64,000 nt of DNA from the NCBI GenBank assembly GCA_903895195.1, contig CAITSZ010000017.1:1-64000 (forward strand). Direction: 5' to 3'. Shown piece after piece: positions 33,591 to 44,111 of this stretch (the stretch's first letter is position 1; each line of letters begins with the position of its first letter). The notes under the pieces were generated by a model. That model ran no database searches, was not told the DNA's origin, and saw nothing but the letters and a program-made list of their open reading frames with translations. The DNA is from an uncultured Chlorobiaceae bacterium. Lineage in GTDB: Bacteria; Bacteroidota; Chlorobiia; Chlorobiales; Chlorobiaceae. Made by a program: the position numbers and the translations under genes.

Positions 33591-33784
33591 ACCAACACAA
33601 TAATTGAAAGTTTATGCTGGTTCTTGACTGCTTTTTCGGGCGATGCTCAAAACCCTCATGCCAGAGTTGCGCTATTCAGCTTGTCCGTTCACTGCGGCTG
33701 GCGCTCAAGTCGCGTGCAATGCAGAAAAAAGAAAAGTCCTGTGCCGGAACTGTCGGTTCGTGGGATAAGCCGGAGACGGTTACG

Positions 33785-34108
33785 ATGCCCGACCGGGTGA
33801 CGCTACAGAAAGAGGATGCAACGAAAAAACGGAAGCGGCTGCTCGCTCCAAGGGAGGCGATTGCGTGGTATCCGACCATCAAGCCGGAGCTTTGCAACGG
33901 TTGCGGTGACTGCAAGGTTCTCTGCAAACCGGGAGTTTTCGGGTTGGGCGAGCCGGATCCCACAGGGATACACCGTCCGAAACTCATTGTCGAGCATCCT
34001 TACAAGTGCCTCGTGCTCTGTACCCGATGCGTACCTGTCTGTACCTCCGGAGCCATTGTCCTCCCTCAAAAAGAGGAATTCGAGCACTTTGTTGAGTATC
34101 TTGACTGA
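33785..34108 (+). CDS. 4Fe-4S ferredoxin-like protein, first of tandem pair
   Basis: About 107 aa. Two cluster motifs are visible: [11 protein letters not shown] (C-x2-C-x2-C-x3-C) followed by KPGVF, and [12 protein letters not shown] (C-x3-C-x2-C-x3-C). The extra residue in the second motif departs from the classical ferredoxin spacing. The ORF is open from 33614, but ATG 33785 has GGAG 9 nt upstream and matches the length and N terminus of the next gene ([13 protein letters not shown] vs [13 protein letters not shown]), so it is preferred. The role is probably electron transfer or assembly; the partner is unknown. Confidence 0.8.
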   Translation: MPDRVTLQKEDATKKRKRLLAPREAIAWYPTIKPELCNGCGDCKVLCKPGVFGLGEPDPTGIHRPKLIVEHPYKCLVLCTRCVPVCTSGAIVLPQKEEFEHFVEYLD

Positions 34109-34161
34109 TAGAATCCCCGCCGCATAGGAGCCGAAATAACAAACAACATAACGGAGAGATC

Positions 34162-34464
34162 ATGACCGGTTCCGCCTTACCCGTGAAGAAAAAACGAAGG
34201 CTTCTTCTGCCTCGAGAAGAGATCGCCTGGTTTCCGGAACTTGACTCTACTCTCTGTAATGGCTGCGGTGACTGTGAGGATTTGTGCAAACCGGGAGTGT
34301 TTGCTCTTGGTGAGCCCGAAGGAGTCAAACGGGCAAAAATGACTGTTGCCAACCCCTATAGCTGTATTGTGCAGTGCACCCGATGTGAACCAGTCTGCCC
34401 AACAGGCGCAATCAGCTTACCTCTCCAGAAAGATTTTGAGCATCTTGTAGAGTATGTTGACTGA
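34162..34464 (+). CDS. 4Fe-4S ferredoxin-like protein, second of tandem pair
   Basis: A 100-aa paralogue of the preceding gene, evidently a tandem duplication: both end HFVEYLD or HLVEYVD. The motifs are [11 protein letters not shown] and [12 protein letters not shown] (C-x3-C-x2-C-x3-C) followed by PTGAI. Good Shine-Dalgarno CGGAGAG. Its last 53 bp overlap the convergent serB 3' end. The basic N terminus (KKKRR) is shared with the first copy. Confidence 0.85.
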   Translation: MTGSALPVKKKRRLLLPREEIAWFPELDSTLCNGCGDCEDLCKPGVFALGEPEGVKRAKMTVANPYSCIVQCTRCEPVCPTGAISLPLQKDFEHLVEYVD

Positions 34465-35683
34465 CCGAGAGGTCGTCGCGGTCTCGGAATCCCATCAGAT
34501 AAAGAATTGCATCAAGCCCAAGGGTTGATATGGCCTGCTTTGCGCTCTCCCTGACAATCGGTTTTGCCCTGAAGGCGATACCGAGTCCCGCTTTTCCAAG
34601 CATTGGCAGATCATTGGCACCATCACCGACAGCAATGGTTTGTTCCAGCCGGATATTCTCCTTTTTTGCAATTATTTCCAGCAGTTCAGCTTTTCTTTTG
34701 CCATCGACTATCTGCCCGAGTACCTTGCCTGTCAGCCGGCCCTCCTGGATTTCCAGTGTGTTGGCATAGACGTAATCAATATTCAGCTTTTTCTGCAGGT
34801 AGTGGCCGAAATAGGAGAATCCACCTGAAATGACTGCGGTTTTAAAGCCAAGGTTATGCAGGTTATGGAAAAGCGTTTCCGCCCCTTCAGTAAGCTGCAG
34901 CCTTTTGGCTATGGTTTCAAGTATATGTTCGTCAAGCCCCTCAAGCAGGGAGACCCTTTTCAGAAGACTCTCGGCAAAATCAATCTCCCCCCGCATGGCT
35001 TGCTCAGTAATTGCAGCTACTTCAGGGCCGACACCGGCTTCAAGAGCAAGTTCGTCGATTACTTCTGAAGTAATGAGGGTCGAATCCATATCAAATACGA
35101 CCAGTCGCCGATTGCGGCGGAATATGTTGTCTTCCTGAAAAGCTATATCGATTCCAAGGCTGTCGGTTATAGCCAGCATCTGCTCACGGAAGCCGTTTTC
35201 GTCTTGCAAGGTACCCCGTATGGAAAACTCCACACAGGCCTTGGTGTGTCCTGTGATTTGGTCGTTTTCCAGAGGAATTCGTCCCGAGAGGCGGTTGATC
35301 GTATCAATATTGAGATTATGCGATGCAATGAGGGAAGATACCCGTTCAAGCTGTTCCGCTGTGATTCTTCTTGCAAGCAGCGAAAGCAGATATCTGTGTT
35401 TCCCCTGTTCCATCACCCACTGTTCATACTCTCTATCGGAGACAGGTGTAAAGGTGATCTGGATACCAAGTGTATGTGCACAGAAAAGCAAATCCTTCAG
35501 TATCGGCGATGAGGCGGACTCTTTTGGTACCTCTACCAGCATCCCCAGAGAAAGATGGTTATGAATAACTGCCTGGCCGATATCAAGGATAGGTATCTTG
35601 TATCCAGAAAGGATAGAGGTTATTTTCGACGTCAAGCCCGGTTTGTCCGGGCCCGTAATATTGATAAGGAGAAGCTCTCTCAT
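34412..35683 (-). CDS. serB: Phosphoserine phosphatase SerB with N-terminal ACT domains
   Basis: Last step of serine synthesis. The 423 aa comprise two ACT-type regulatory regions ([21 protein letters not shown] and the following about 85-170) and a HAD phosphatase domain with motif I FDMDSTLI near residue 200, motif [11 protein letters not shown] and motif [15 protein letters not shown]. The ACT domains probably bind an amino acid ligand. The C terminus runs about 20 residues beyond the HAD core and produces the 53-bp overlap with the convergent ferredoxin gene. Confidence 0.95.
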   Translation of the reverse strand: MRELLLINITGPDKPGLTSKITSILSGYKIPILDIGQAVIHNHLSLGMLVEVPKESASSPILKDLLFCAHTLGIQITFTPVSDREYEQWVMEQGKHRYLLSLLARRITAEQLERVSSLIASHNLNIDTINRLSGRIPLENDQITGHTKACVEFSIRGTLQDENGFREQMLAITDSLGIDIAFQEDNIFRRNRRLVVFDMDSTLITSEVIDELALEAGVGPEVAAITEQAMRGEIDFAESLLKRVSLLEGLDEHILETIAKRLQLTEGAETLFHNLHNLGFKTAVISGGFSYFGHYLQKKLNIDYVYANTLEIQEGRLTGKVLGQIVDGKRKAELLEIIAKKENIRLEQTIAVGDGANDLPMLGKAGLGIAFRAKPIVRESAKQAISTLGLDAILYLMGFRDRDDLSVSQHTLQDAQNLSGEVS

Positions 35684-35836
35684 ATCAGAAGGAGTAATAT
35701 TAAGTCTTATTTCACAGGCAGACAGCTATTTTGTTGCTGCAGCTAACCATCATCTATCAAAACAAGTTAAGGCTCAAACATAAGGTTGTTTCCAGAAAGA
35801 ACCAACATCAACATCAGATCATCTGCCATCCTGATC

Positions 35837-36976
35837 TTATCGATTGTGACCTTGCCGGCTTATAACCCCCCACTTTCCAGTTGATGCATTACCAATCCTC
35901 ACAGGGGCAAGGCCTTGTGAAAATTTACCAACCAGATCAAATTGCGGATTGATGACCATTTTCCCCTGTTTATCAATAAATCCCCATTTCCCGGTTATTG
36001 AATCCCCAATTCTTACTGCCGCAAGGCCTTCTGAAAAGTCACCCGCCAGATCAAATTTCCGGTTGATCACCACTTTTCCCTGTTTGTCAATAAACCCATA
36101 TTTCGCTGTGGTTCCCTGACCCATTTTAACGCAGGCAAGATCCTCTGAAAATCGGCATTTATTATCAAACTGCGGATTGATGACCATTTTTCCCTGTTTA
36201 TCGATAAATCCCCATTTCCCACTGTTTCTATCACCGAGCCGAATGACTGCCAGACCATCTTTAAAAGGCTCAGCATAGTCGAATTGCAAAGAGATAACAA
36301 CATGACCCTGTTTATCAATAAATCCCCATTTTCCATATTTTTCACTTCCCATTTTCATTGGCGCAAGACCTTCTGAAAAGTCACCTACAAGATCGAATTG
36401 AGGGTTGATGACATAGACCCCTTTGTTATCAATAAAACCCCATTTTCCCGAAATGGCGTCACCAACTCTCATGGCAGCAAGACCCTCTCTAAAGCCATGT
36501 TCAGCATCGAATTTCGGGGTGACTACGACTTTTCCTCGTTTATCAATAAATCCATATTTACCCGTAAATGCATCACCATCTCTCATCAGGGCAAGACCTT
36601 CAAAAAAGTCACCTACAAAAAAGAATTGTGGCCTGATGACCATTTTCCCATGGGTGTCAATAAATCCATATTTACCATCAGTTTCATCACCCATTTTCAC
36701 TGCTGCCAATCCTTCTGAAAATTCTTGGACATTATCAAACTTCGGTGCAATGGGCATTTTTCCCTGCAGGTCTACAAAACCTTGTTTAAAAGAAAGTGAA
36801 TCTCCAATCTTAACTGCAGCAAAGCCCTCTTTAAACGCTTCAACAGCAAAAAATTGTGGGTTGATAACTATTTGGCACGTATTGTCAACTGAAATTTCGG
36901 ACGACTCCCCGCTGCATCCAGACAGAATGCAAAGAGCTATACTTAGAAGAGGTGTTTTAAAGAAGCCGGATATATT
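35837..36976 (-). CDS. WG-repeat lipoprotein
   Basis: About 379 aa from ATG 36976 (the ORF is open to 37009). The N terminus is a lipoprotein signal, SIALCILSGC, with the lipobox Cys. The rest is nine tandem repeats of about 38 residues with consensus KMVINPQFD..GdFsEGLAavkiGd..tGKwGFIDKQG, the WG (KWG) repeat. Such repeats form a repetitive beta fold of unknown ligand and are common in Bacteroidetes/Chlorobi surface or periplasmic proteins. The near-identical repeats imply an ongoing potential for copy-number change. No enzymatic motif is visible. Confidence 0.88.
   Translation of the reverse strand, partial: NISGFFKTPLLSIALCILSGCSGESSEISVDNTCQIVINPQFFAVEAFKEGFAAVKIGDSLSFKQGFVDLQGKMPIAPKFDNVQEFSEGLAAVKMGDETDGKYGFIDTHGKMVIRPQFFFVGDFFEGLALMRDGDAFTGKYGFIDKRGKVVVTPKFDAEHGFREGLAAMRVGDAISGKWGFIDNKGVYVINPQFDLVGDFSEGLAPMKMGSEKYGKWGFIDKQGHVVISLQFDYAEPFKDGLAVIRLGDRNSGKWGFIDKQGKMVINPQFDNKCRFSEDLACVKMGQGTTAKYGFIDKQGKVVINRKFDLAGDFSEGLAAVRIGDSITGKWGFIDKQGKMVINPQFDLVGKFSQGLAPVRIGNASTGKWGVISRQGHNR
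35840..36895 (-). repeat. Nine tandem ~114-bp repeats encoding WG units
   Basis: The coding repeats recur every about 114 bp. Strings encoding GKWGFIDKQGK and VINPQFD reappear nearly unchanged at the DNA level, for example TTTATCAATAAATCCCCATTT on the plus strand, which suggests recombination or homogenisation between copies. Confidence 0.85.
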
Positions 36977-37401
36977 CATTATACATGGGATTTGATCATG
37001 ACAGACCAAAGAAAAATCCGATCAAATACTCATCGTGGATCAACAAAAGAGCCATCGAGTCAAACATCTGGCGCTTGTTATAGAAGATTTTGTACACAAC
37101 CGATTTGTAACGCGGCGGACTAATACTTATCGGCATAAGTAGTTATTAAATAATGGTATAAAAACATTTCAAGTTATTTCAGGCTATAATAACAGCTGTT
37201 TTGTGTTGTTTCAGCCTTGAAAAGAGGATGAAATATTAAAACATGCAAAATATCCATTAAATAAATGATAAGAGAGTGTAAAATTCGCTATGTCAATATT
37301 ATTCATCAATAATACGCGTCCGGTTCCAATGCTTTGCCCATGCATTATTAATTCGATGACATCATGTAACAGAGTGTCTTAATGAACGGGCTTATACCAC
37401 A
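36977..37401. other. Divergent intergenic region between WG-repeat gene and OMP gene
   Basis: A 425-bp AT-rich stretch with no convincing ORF, presumably holding promoters for both divergent genes. A TATAAT is present at 37195-37200 without a good -35, and a 7-bp inverted repeat lies at 37297-37314. Nothing else is recognised. Confidence 0.6.
37297..37314. promoter_or_regulatory. Candidate operator: TATTATT-CATC-AATAATA
   Basis: A perfect 7-bp inverted repeat with a 4-nt spacer, about 90-105 bp upstream of the OMP gene. There is no T-run, so it is not a terminator. AT-rich palindromes can arise by chance in such sequence. No known regulator is assigned. Confidence 0.3.
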
Positions 37402-38052
37402 GTGATTCATTTCAAATTCATGTATTTCGTGCCTGCACAGCGATTAATTTTCGGGTTGATTTTTACCATGGGACTGCTGAGTGTTCCGGCTTATGCTGCT
37501 GATCCCTCTTATATCGGTGAGAATATCCAGAGATCGTCGAATAACGACATAGAATCGAGCAATCAATCGGCACAAATCCAGCAAGGTGCCATGCAGGCTT
37601 TTTCTGGTATCACCCTGATGAGTGTTTTCAGCACGAGCTTCAAAAGTTTCAGATTTGAGGCTGAAATTGGCTATCAGCGAAACGATGCTGACAAGCTCAT
37701 ACTTGATTCCGGTCTATTTATGTTCAGAGGTAATTATTCGGTAACCTCATATATGGTAAATGGGTACTATAATTTTTTTCCCGGTACTGGTAGTCCTTAT
37801 GTTACAGCAGGCTTTGGGCTGGCTCAGGTCAGTATCCATAACAAGGTAAATCCAACTAATACGATTTCCGAAACATATTCAGGGGCCGGGTATCAGGTGG
37901 GTATCGGTTTTGACGTTATAGCCGCAAAAAACATATTTTTTGATGTACGCTACCGCTATTTCGGAACCTATCCTGTCAGCCTCAATAATCATAACGGCTC
38001 TTTTAAAGCGCCCGGCAACAGTGTTATGTTTGGGTTGGTCGTCGGATTATAA
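37402..38052 (+). CDS. Outer-membrane beta-barrel protein with signal peptide
   Basis: A 216-aa (210 from ATG 37420) exported protein. The signal peptide LIFGLIFTMGLLSVPAYAA is followed by a Ser/Asn/Gln-rich linker and an eight-stranded-like barrel with alternating hydrophobic strands (FRFEAEIGYQRN, SYMVNGYYNFF, PYVTAGFGLAQVSI, AGYQVGIGFDVI, NIFFDVRYRYFG) and a terminal hydrophobic strand, VMFGLVVGL. It resembles the OmpA-like/opacity-porin small barrel family. The start is GTG 37402 or ATG 37420; neither has a clear ribosome site. Confidence 0.8.
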   Translation: MIHFKFMYFVPAQRLIFGLIFTMGLLSVPAYAADPSYIGENIQRSSNNDIESSNQSAQIQQGAMQAFSGITLMSVFSTSFKSFRFEAEIGYQRNDADKLILDSGLFMFRGNYSVTSYMVNGYYNFFPGTGSPYVTAGFGLAQVSIHNKVNPTNTISETYSGAGYQVGIGFDVIAAKNIFFDVRYRYFGTYPVSLNNHNGSFKAPGNSVMFGLVVGL

Positions 38053-38150
38053 TTCGGAGGGTTGATTTTCTGTTGCGGAAAGAGGAGAATATAGCTGCTC
38101 GTATACCCCGCAGCAGAGCTACGGGGATGTATGGAAATAGGTTGCAGGGA

Positions 38151-39692
38151 TCACTCCCACTCAATTGTGGCCGGAGGTTTGGATGATATGTCATAGGCCA
38201 CTCTGTTGATGCCGCGCACTTCATTGATGATTCGGTTTGAGACGCGGGCAAGAAAATCATGAGGCAGTTGGGCCCAGTCTGCAGTCATTCCGTCTGTCGA
38301 TTCAACAGCCCTGAGTGCAAGAACATTTTCGTAGGTTCGTTTGTCGCCCATGACACCTACTGACTGCACCGGAAGCAGCACAGCAAAAGCCTGCCAAACC
38401 TGCGTGTAGAGTCCGCTGGATTTCAGTTCTTCAATGTAGATTTCATCTGCATCCCGCAGTATATCCAGCCTCTCTTTGTTGAGCGATCCGAGTACTCTGA
38501 CTGCCAGGCCGGGGCCTGGAAAAGGATGGCGCATAAGGATATCCTCAGCGATACCGAGTTCACGTCCTACAGCACGGACCTCGTCCTTGAACAGCTCCCG
38601 AAGCGGCTCAATAAGCTTGAGTTTCATGCGTTTCGGCAATCCGCCCACGTTATGGTGCGATTTGATTGTTTCCGATGGCCCTTTGACACTTATGCTTTCT
38701 ATAACGTCAGGATAGAGAGTGCCCTGTACCAGAAACTTTTCATTATCAATATGTTCTTCAAATATCTGGATAAAAGTTCTGCCGATAATTTTACGCTTTT
38801 TTTCAGGAGCAGCAACGTTTTTCAGGCGTTTCAGGAATAGGTCGGATGCATCGGCAAGAGTCACCTTAAGGCCGAGTGGTTTGAGGAAGGTCATTACTTT
38901 TTCAGCTTCATGCTTTCTCAAGAGGCCGTTATCGACAAAAACGCAGTGCAGTTTTTTGCCGATTGCCCGACTTACAAGAACAGCTGCAACAGTTGAGTCT
39001 ACGCCGCCACTGATACCGCAGATGACAGTTTCTTTCCCAGCCTTGCGCGCTATTTCCTCAATCTGGTGCTCGATAAAGCTTTTTGATGACCAGTCAGGTT
39101 TTATACCGGCAATAGTGATAAGAAAGTTTGAGAGAAGCTGTTTGCCGTAAAGGGTATGCTGCACTTCAGGGTGAAACTGCAAACCATAAACTTTTAGAGC
39201 CGCTTTGCTGCCGCAGCTTTCAATCGCGCACATTTCAGAGTTTCCACTGCTCGCTGTTACTCTGAATCCTTCGGGCATCCTGATCACCTTGTCGCCATGG
39301 CTCATCCAGACGTCGGAGTCTGGAATATCCTGAAAGAGCAGACTCTCATGTTCACCGTCATGGGCGACCATAATTTTTGCACGACCGAACTCGTGTTTTA
39401 AAGAACCTGCAACTTCTCCACCGAAATGCTTTGCTATGGCCTGCAGACCATAGCAGATACCGAGTACAGGAATGCCGAGCGCAAAGATGCCTCCATCAGG
39501 CAGAATCGCTGATTCACCGTAGACGCTTGTGGGTCCCCCGGAAAGAATGATGGCTTTCGGGTTGTGTTCCCTGATAGTTTCAGGTGAGGCATTATAGGGA
39601 AGAATCTCAGAATAAATACCGAGTTCACGGATACGACGGGCTATCAACTGGGTGTATTGCGATCCGAAATCAAGAACTAAAACCGATTGCAT
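38151..39692 (-). CDS. guaA: GMP synthase (glutamine-hydrolysing)
   Basis: A 513-aa enzyme converting XMP to GMP. The class I amidotransferase domain has [10 protein letters not shown] and the nucleophile Cys in GICYGLQ, with the catalytic His in FHPEVQHT. The ATP-pyrophosphatase domain has [15 protein letters not shown], and the dimerisation domain ends in KPPATIEWE. It is 32 nt downstream of the PBP1A gene on the same strand, so the two may be co-transcribed. Confidence 0.97.
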   Translation of the reverse strand: MQSVLVLDFGSQYTQLIARRIRELGIYSEILPYNASPETIREHNPKAIILSGGPTSVYGESAILPDGGIFALGIPVLGICYGLQAIAKHFGGEVAGSLKHEFGRAKIMVAHDGEHESLLFQDIPDSDVWMSHGDKVIRMPEGFRVTASSGNSEMCAIESCGSKAALKVYGLQFHPEVQHTLYGKQLLSNFLITIAGIKPDWSSKSFIEHQIEEIARKAGKETVICGISGGVDSTVAAVLVSRAIGKKLHCVFVDNGLLRKHEAEKVMTFLKPLGLKVTLADASDLFLKRLKNVAAPEKKRKIIGRTFIQIFEEHIDNEKFLVQGTLYPDVIESISVKGPSETIKSHHNVGGLPKRMKLKLIEPLRELFKDEVRAVGRELGIAEDILMRHPFPGPGLAVRVLGSLNKERLDILRDADEIYIEELKSSGLYTQVWQAFAVLLPVQSVGVMGDKRTYENVLALRAVESTDGMTADWAQLPHDFLARVSNRIINEVRGINRVAYDISSKPPATIEWE

Positions 39693-39724
39693 AAAAAAAC
39701 TATTGTGTGTTAATGAGTGTGATA

Positions 39725-41983
39725 TCAGTAAACTTGCTCTGTTTTTTTTCGTACTGCAGGAACGGGATTCTGCGGAATCAAGGCTCCATTGCTGTTGCCT
39801 TCCGGGATATTGTTTACGTCGGGCGATTGACCAGGGCGGGACTGATAGTATTTAAATCCTTTAGGAGTGTAGTATTCGATATAGACGTTATTGCCCAGCA
39901 AATCGGAAGGGGTATTGGTAGGGCCGGATATTGGAACGGCAATAACTGTTTCAGGAATATGAAAATACCTGTTTTCGAGTTTCAGTGACCGGTCACCATA
40001 GCAGCGCTTCATAAATCCTGCCCATATAGGTAGCGCAGCACGTGCACCCTGCCCATACTCCATAGAGGTAAACTTGATGCGTTCGTCATCAAATCCTGTC
40101 CATACAACAGCAACAAGCTGAGGGGTGAACCCTGCAAACCAGGCGTCTCTCATACTCTGGGTCGTCCCTGTTTTGCCTGCGGCTTCAACATCAAATCCAT
40201 ACCGGGCACGAACTGCTGCGCCAGTTCCTTTGGCGATCACATCCTTGAGCATCGAAACCATCACAAAGTTGGTAGTAGAGTCAATAGCAAAGCGTCGGTT
40301 GAGGGTATATTTCGATAAAAGTCGACTGTGTTTGTCCTCTACCTTCAGGATTGAGACCGGTTCATTCCATATACCGTTGTTGGCAAATGTTGAAAATGCT
40401 CCCGCAAGTTCAAGCGGTGAGACTTCTGAGGTTCCGAGGGCTATTGAGAGGTTTGATGCCAAAGGCGAAGAGATTCCCATTCGTTTGGCATAACTGATTA
40501 TTTCTGATGTTGTAAGGTGTTCATAAGCAAGCCGTACAGTAACCTGGTTCAATGAGTGGGCCAATGCAGTGCGAAGTGTAGTCATGCCGCCAGATGAACC
40601 GTCAGAGTTTCTTGGCGACCAGACGGTGCCGTTACCGCTGTTAAGGGCAAGTGGCTGGTCAAGCACCTGAAAGTTTGCTGGAAAACCCTTATCGATGGCT
40701 GCAGTATAGACAAATGGCTTGAAGGTTGATCCCGGTTGACGTTTTGCCTGCCAGACGTGGTCAAACTGATACTTGTAATCATCAGGAGCAAACTTGTTGC
40801 CACCAACCCATGCCTTGACATGACCGTTGGTCGGGTCTATAGCCACAAGGGCAACCTGTATTCTGGTTTTTGCACGCAGGGTCTCATCCAGCCATACCTT
40901 GTCGGCCTTAAGTTTAGCCATTGCCTGCTGATCCGATTGCCCCTCTTCGATGAGCCCCTTGAATCGTTCGCTCTCTCTGATAATCTGGTTTTTCAGTGGT
41001 TCAGACCATCTCCATGCACGGTCAAAAGAAGCCTGCAGTTCAGCAAGGTGTTCAGATGCTGCAAGCTGGGCATAGCTCTGCATGCGGCTGTCAAGCGTTG
41101 TCTGAATGGAGAGTCCATCGCGGTAGAGGTCAATGTTCCCCAGGTTCGATGAAGGCCTGATGGTCTGGCGGATATATTCAGTGAAGTAGGGTGCCAGGCC
41201 CTGATGGCTTACCGCTGTGTATTTCAACACCAGAGGAGTTTTCTTGCCGGTTTCAGCCTGCTTTGGTGTTATAAATTGGGCTTTTTCCATCAGCGAAAGA
41301 ATAAGGTTCCTTCTTCCCACAGAACTTGAAGGATCTTTGGCCGGGTTGTAAGCAGTAGGATTTTTCAGCGTTGCAATCAGCGTTGCACTTTCAGGCAATG
41401 TAAGCCGGTAAGCCGGTTTACCGAAATAGGTATGTGCTGCAGCCTCTATGCCGTAAGCTCCTGATCCGAAATATACAGTGTTCAGATAGAGGGCAAGGAT
41501 CTCATCTTTTGTGTAGGTTTTTTCCAGTTCTATTGCGGTAACAAACTCCTTGACTTTTCGACTGACGGTACGCTCCTGGGTAAGGTAGAGGTTTTTGGCA
41601 AGCTGCTGGGTAATGGTACTTGCTCCCTGCCAGCGGGTCCGTCCCTTAAGGATATTTTCACCCATTGCCAGTGTAAGTCTTCTCAGATCAACACCCCAGT
41701 GCTGGTAAAAAGCGACGTCTTCGGTAGCGATTAACGCATAGCGAGTTGAAAGCGGAATGGATTTAAGAGGAATGAACGTTCGGTTTTTCAGAAAAAACTT
41801 GTGAAGGAGGACACCATCTTCCGAATAGACAAGAGAGGCAAGTTCCGGATTTGGGTTTTCAAGTTCTTCAAGGCTCGGCAGTCCCAGAAAGTTGCTCATC
41901 GCCGATAACTTCAGGCTTGTAAGAGTTATGGTAATGAAAAAGGCAACAAAGAGAAGAGTGCCTTTGGTAAATATTTTACTCAC
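39725..41983 (-). CDS. Penicillin-binding protein 1A-type bifunctional transglycosylase/transpeptidase
   Basis: A 752-aa class A PBP that polymerises and cross-links peptidoglycan. One N-terminal membrane anchor ([16 protein letters not shown]) is followed by the GT51 domain with [14 protein letters not shown] and [12 protein letters not shown]. The transpeptidase domain has SxxK in GSTFKPFVY, SxN in HSLNQ and KTGT in [11 protein letters not shown]. The C-terminal tail is Pro/Asn-rich and periplasmic. mrcA/ponA-like, but the exact orthology is not resolved. Confidence 0.95.
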   Translation of the reverse strand: MSKIFTKGTLLFVAFFITITLTSLKLSAMSNFLGLPSLEELENPNPELASLVYSEDGVLLHKFFLKNRTFIPLKSIPLSTRYALIATEDVAFYQHWGVDLRRLTLAMGENILKGRTRWQGASTITQQLAKNLYLTQERTVSRKVKEFVTAIELEKTYTKDEILALYLNTVYFGSGAYGIEAAAHTYFGKPAYRLTLPESATLIATLKNPTAYNPAKDPSSSVGRRNLILSLMEKAQFITPKQAETGKKTPLVLKYTAVSHQGLAPYFTEYIRQTIRPSSNLGNIDLYRDGLSIQTTLDSRMQSYAQLAASEHLAELQASFDRAWRWSEPLKNQIIRESERFKGLIEEGQSDQQAMAKLKADKVWLDETLRAKTRIQVALVAIDPTNGHVKAWVGGNKFAPDDYKYQFDHVWQAKRQPGSTFKPFVYTAAIDKGFPANFQVLDQPLALNSGNGTVWSPRNSDGSSGGMTTLRTALAHSLNQVTVRLAYEHLTTSEIISYAKRMGISSPLASNLSIALGTSEVSPLELAGAFSTFANNGIWNEPVSILKVEDKHSRLLSKYTLNRRFAIDSTTNFVMVSMLKDVIAKGTGAAVRARYGFDVEAAGKTGTTQSMRDAWFAGFTPQLVAVVWTGFDDERIKFTSMEYGQGARAALPIWAGFMKRCYGDRSLKLENRYFHIPETVIAVPISGPTNTPSDLLGNNVYIEYYTPKGFKYYQSRPGQSPDVNNIPEGNSNGALIPQNPVPAVRKKTEQVY

Positions 41984-42045
41984 AGTATCGATTGATCTTT
42001 AGTGTTGGATTCCCTGTCGCAATATGATGGTCATGAAATCAGCTG

Positions 42046-43017
42046 TTATGTATTGGCTCTGTTTTCCAGCGGACTCTTTTTATAAAATTGTTCAGCAAAT
42101 TCAAAATGTTTTTTCAGTTCCCCGGCAAACTCAGCAGTCTCTTCAAGCATCGGCAAGTGGCCGAGATCCATGAATTTTGCAAGCCTTGTAGGTACTGATG
42201 CCTCTTGCTGGCGTTTTTTAAAGAGCGATATTGTTCCTTCGGGAGGGATGGTATGATCCGCCATTCCTACACAGCATAAAACCGGCGAAGCGATATTGAT
42301 AACATGGCGGGTGTATCTCCTCAGTGCCTCAGGGTCGATGGAAAACTTTCCGACAGCGTTTGTTGCTTCTTTGTCGGACTGTGTGAAGTCTTCAACAATG
42401 ATATCGTGGTACTCTTTTGGGATCTCTTTCGATGCAGCCCTCTTGATAAAAAGGCTTTTCAGCGGTTCGTGCAGAAAAATGTTGCGGAAACTCATTGAAA
42501 AATCAATCAGTCCGCTTAGAAACATAAGGCCAAGAGAGGTAAGCGCTGTCTCTTCAAAAATACCACAGGCAACGATAGTTGCCGATAAAAGTGCTTCACG
42601 ATATCGAATGCAGAGTTCGGTTGCAACCATACCACCCATCGAATGCCCGACAATATGAAGCTCTTTTGATTTCTGGAGATCCAGATGTTCTATGAGTGCA
42701 CCAGCTTCATCGGTAAAGCCCTGAATGGTAAAGGTCGGCTTATATCCCGTGATGACAGTTTTTCCTGTACCACTCTGGTCATAGGTAATGCATCGGTAAT
42801 CCTTCGAGAGTACATTGACAAGCGGCTTCCAATATCGTGACGATACTGCCCAGCCGTTCACAAAAAGCACGACGCTTTTTCCCTTGCCGGAAGGATCGGA
42901 ATCAGCAGTGTCTTCGTAATAAAGTTTACATCGGGATAACTCTAAATAACTCATCGGAGTTGCATGGTTTCTTATGGAAAAGACAAACCAATATATAACA
43001 ATAATAACTTTTCTCAT
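42046..43017 (-). CDS. Alpha/beta hydrolase
   Basis: A 323-aa alpha/beta-hydrolase fold protein with the nucleophile elbow VGHSMGGM, a likely acid Asp in GMADHTIPP and the His in DLGHLPML, so the catalytic triad is complete. An oxyanion region (FVNGWAVSSRYW) precedes it. The start at 43017 has GGAGAG just upstream and gives a hydrophobic N-terminal stretch (VIIVIYWFVFS) that may be a membrane anchor or signal; the Met at 42954 would give the bare domain. The substrate is unknown. It is divergent from the DedA gene. Confidence 0.85.
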   Translation of the reverse strand: MRKVIIVIYWFVFSIRNHATPMSYLELSRCKLYYEDTADSDPSGKGKSVVLFVNGWAVSSRYWKPLVNVLSKDYRCITYDQSGTGKTVITGYKPTFTIQGFTDEAGALIEHLDLQKSKELHIVGHSMGGMVATELCIRYREALLSATIVACGIFEETALTSLGLMFLSGLIDFSMSFRNIFLHEPLKSLFIKRAASKEIPKEYHDIIVEDFTQSDKEATNAVGKFSIDPEALRRYTRHVINIASPVLCCVGMADHTIPPEGTISLFKKRQQEASVPTRLAKFMDLGHLPMLEETAEFAGELKKHFEFAEQFYKKSPLENRANT

Positions 43018-43123
43018 GTCTCTCCGCGCTCAACAGGGCCAGCCGGGATTTTGCGACTCATTGCTTCAATGACTACATTAGTGAAGCTAAAACAGAGAGG
43101 GTTCACTATTCAACGGGTTCAAC

Positions 43124-43786
43124 ATGGATTATTCTTTTACCGTTCTTATCTCGTCCCTCGCAGACTTCATTCTCCACATTGATACCCATCTTCAGCTCCT
43201 TGCCGCACAATATGGACTCTGGCTTTATGCTATTCTTTTTCTCATTATTTTCAGTGAAACAGGATTTGTTGTTACTCCGTTTCTGCCAGGTGACTCTCTT
43301 CTTTTTGCCGCGGGCTCTCTGGCATCAATGCCCGGCTCATCGCTTGATCCGCACTTACTTTTTGTCCTCTTTTTTATTGCAGCAGTGTTGGGCGATACCG
43401 TTAACTACCAGATTGGGCAAAAGATCGGCCCCAAAGTATTTCAATACGAAAAGTCCCGTTTTTTAAATCCGGAGCATCTTGCAAAAACAAATGGTTTTTT
43501 TGAAAAATATGGAGGCAAGACTATAATAATTGCCCGCTTCATTCCCATTATCAGAACATTTGCTCCATTTGTTGCCGGCGTGGGAGTTATGACTTATAGC
43601 CGATTTATTCTGTTTAATGTTGTCGGTGCCGCCCTTTGGGTAGGACTGTTCAGTTACAGCGGCTATTTTTTTGGTCAGCTTCCTCTTGTTCAGCAGAACT
43701 TCAAGCTGCTGATTATGGCTATTATTGTCATCTCCCTAATGCCGCCGGTTGTTGAGTATCTGAAGCATCGATTCCGGCGTATATAG
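43124..43786 (+). CDS. DedA family membrane protein (VTT domain)
   Basis: A 220-aa polytopic inner-membrane protein of the DedA/SNARE-associated family, thought to move undecaprenyl phosphate or other lipids across the membrane. Visible are [19 protein letters not shown] near residue 44, [13 protein letters not shown], and the conserved [18 protein letters not shown] (Arg-x3-Pro) near 140, with several membrane helices. The start overlaps the promoter region of the divergent hydrolase. Confidence 0.93.
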   Translation: MDYSFTVLISSLADFILHIDTHLQLLAAQYGLWLYAILFLIIFSETGFVVTPFLPGDSLLFAAGSLASMPGSSLDPHLLFVLFFIAAVLGDTVNYQIGQKIGPKVFQYEKSRFLNPEHLAKTNGFFEKYGGKTIIIARFIPIIRTFAPFVAGVGVMTYSRFILFNVVGAALWVGLFSYSGYFFGQLPLVQQNFKLLIMAIIVISLMPPVVEYLKHRFRRI

Positions 43787-44111
43787 GTTAATCTCGAATG
43801 TGTATAGAATGTTGATAACGAGGCGTTTCAAGGCGTCCTGTCTCAAGTGAAGTGTCTCGCTTTACGGCGTTGTTATTTATCTAACTTGTTTATTAAAAGA
43901 AAGATAGGTTTAATTTTTGCGCTAAGAATGCCGTCTTTTTTCCTGTTTCTGCAAAAAGCAGAATGCTGTTGATCTCTTGCTGAAATGTTGATAAAGTGCA
44001 GTTGTGCCTTGTGTTTGATCAGTAACTACGCTTGTTTCAGAGCCAGAGTCCTCGAAAAAAGATTATTTTAATCCACAGATTTTCTTATAATTACTTCCTT
44101 ATCTGACTTAT
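43787..44111. other. Intergenic region before tRNA-Pro
   Basis: A 325-bp stretch with no supported ORF. It contains a small hairpin (TTCTGC-AAAAA-GCAGAA, near 43949) with no T-run and a TATAAT at 44086-44091 that may serve tRNA-Pro. Nothing else is recognised. Confidence 0.6.
44086..44091 (+). promoter_or_regulatory. Candidate -10 element of tRNA-Pro
   Basis: A perfect TATAAT 20 nt before the mature tRNA 5' end. No good -35 hexamer is seen at 16-18 nt. Confidence 0.35.

Noticed and set aside
33614-33784. N-terminal extension of the first ferredoxin-like gene with extra Cys residues
   Set aside because: The paralogue lacks it, and ATG 33785 has a good Shine-Dalgarno; the upstream Cys are probably read from leader DNA.
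36423-36995. 190-aa plus-strand ORF over the WG-repeat gene
   Set aside because: A repetitive antisense reading of the WG repeats; the minus-strand frame has a signal peptide and a clear repeat family.
38100-38140. CCCCG/CGGGG hairpin downstream of guaA as terminator
   Set aside because: The arms are short, the loop is large and neither side has a T-run.
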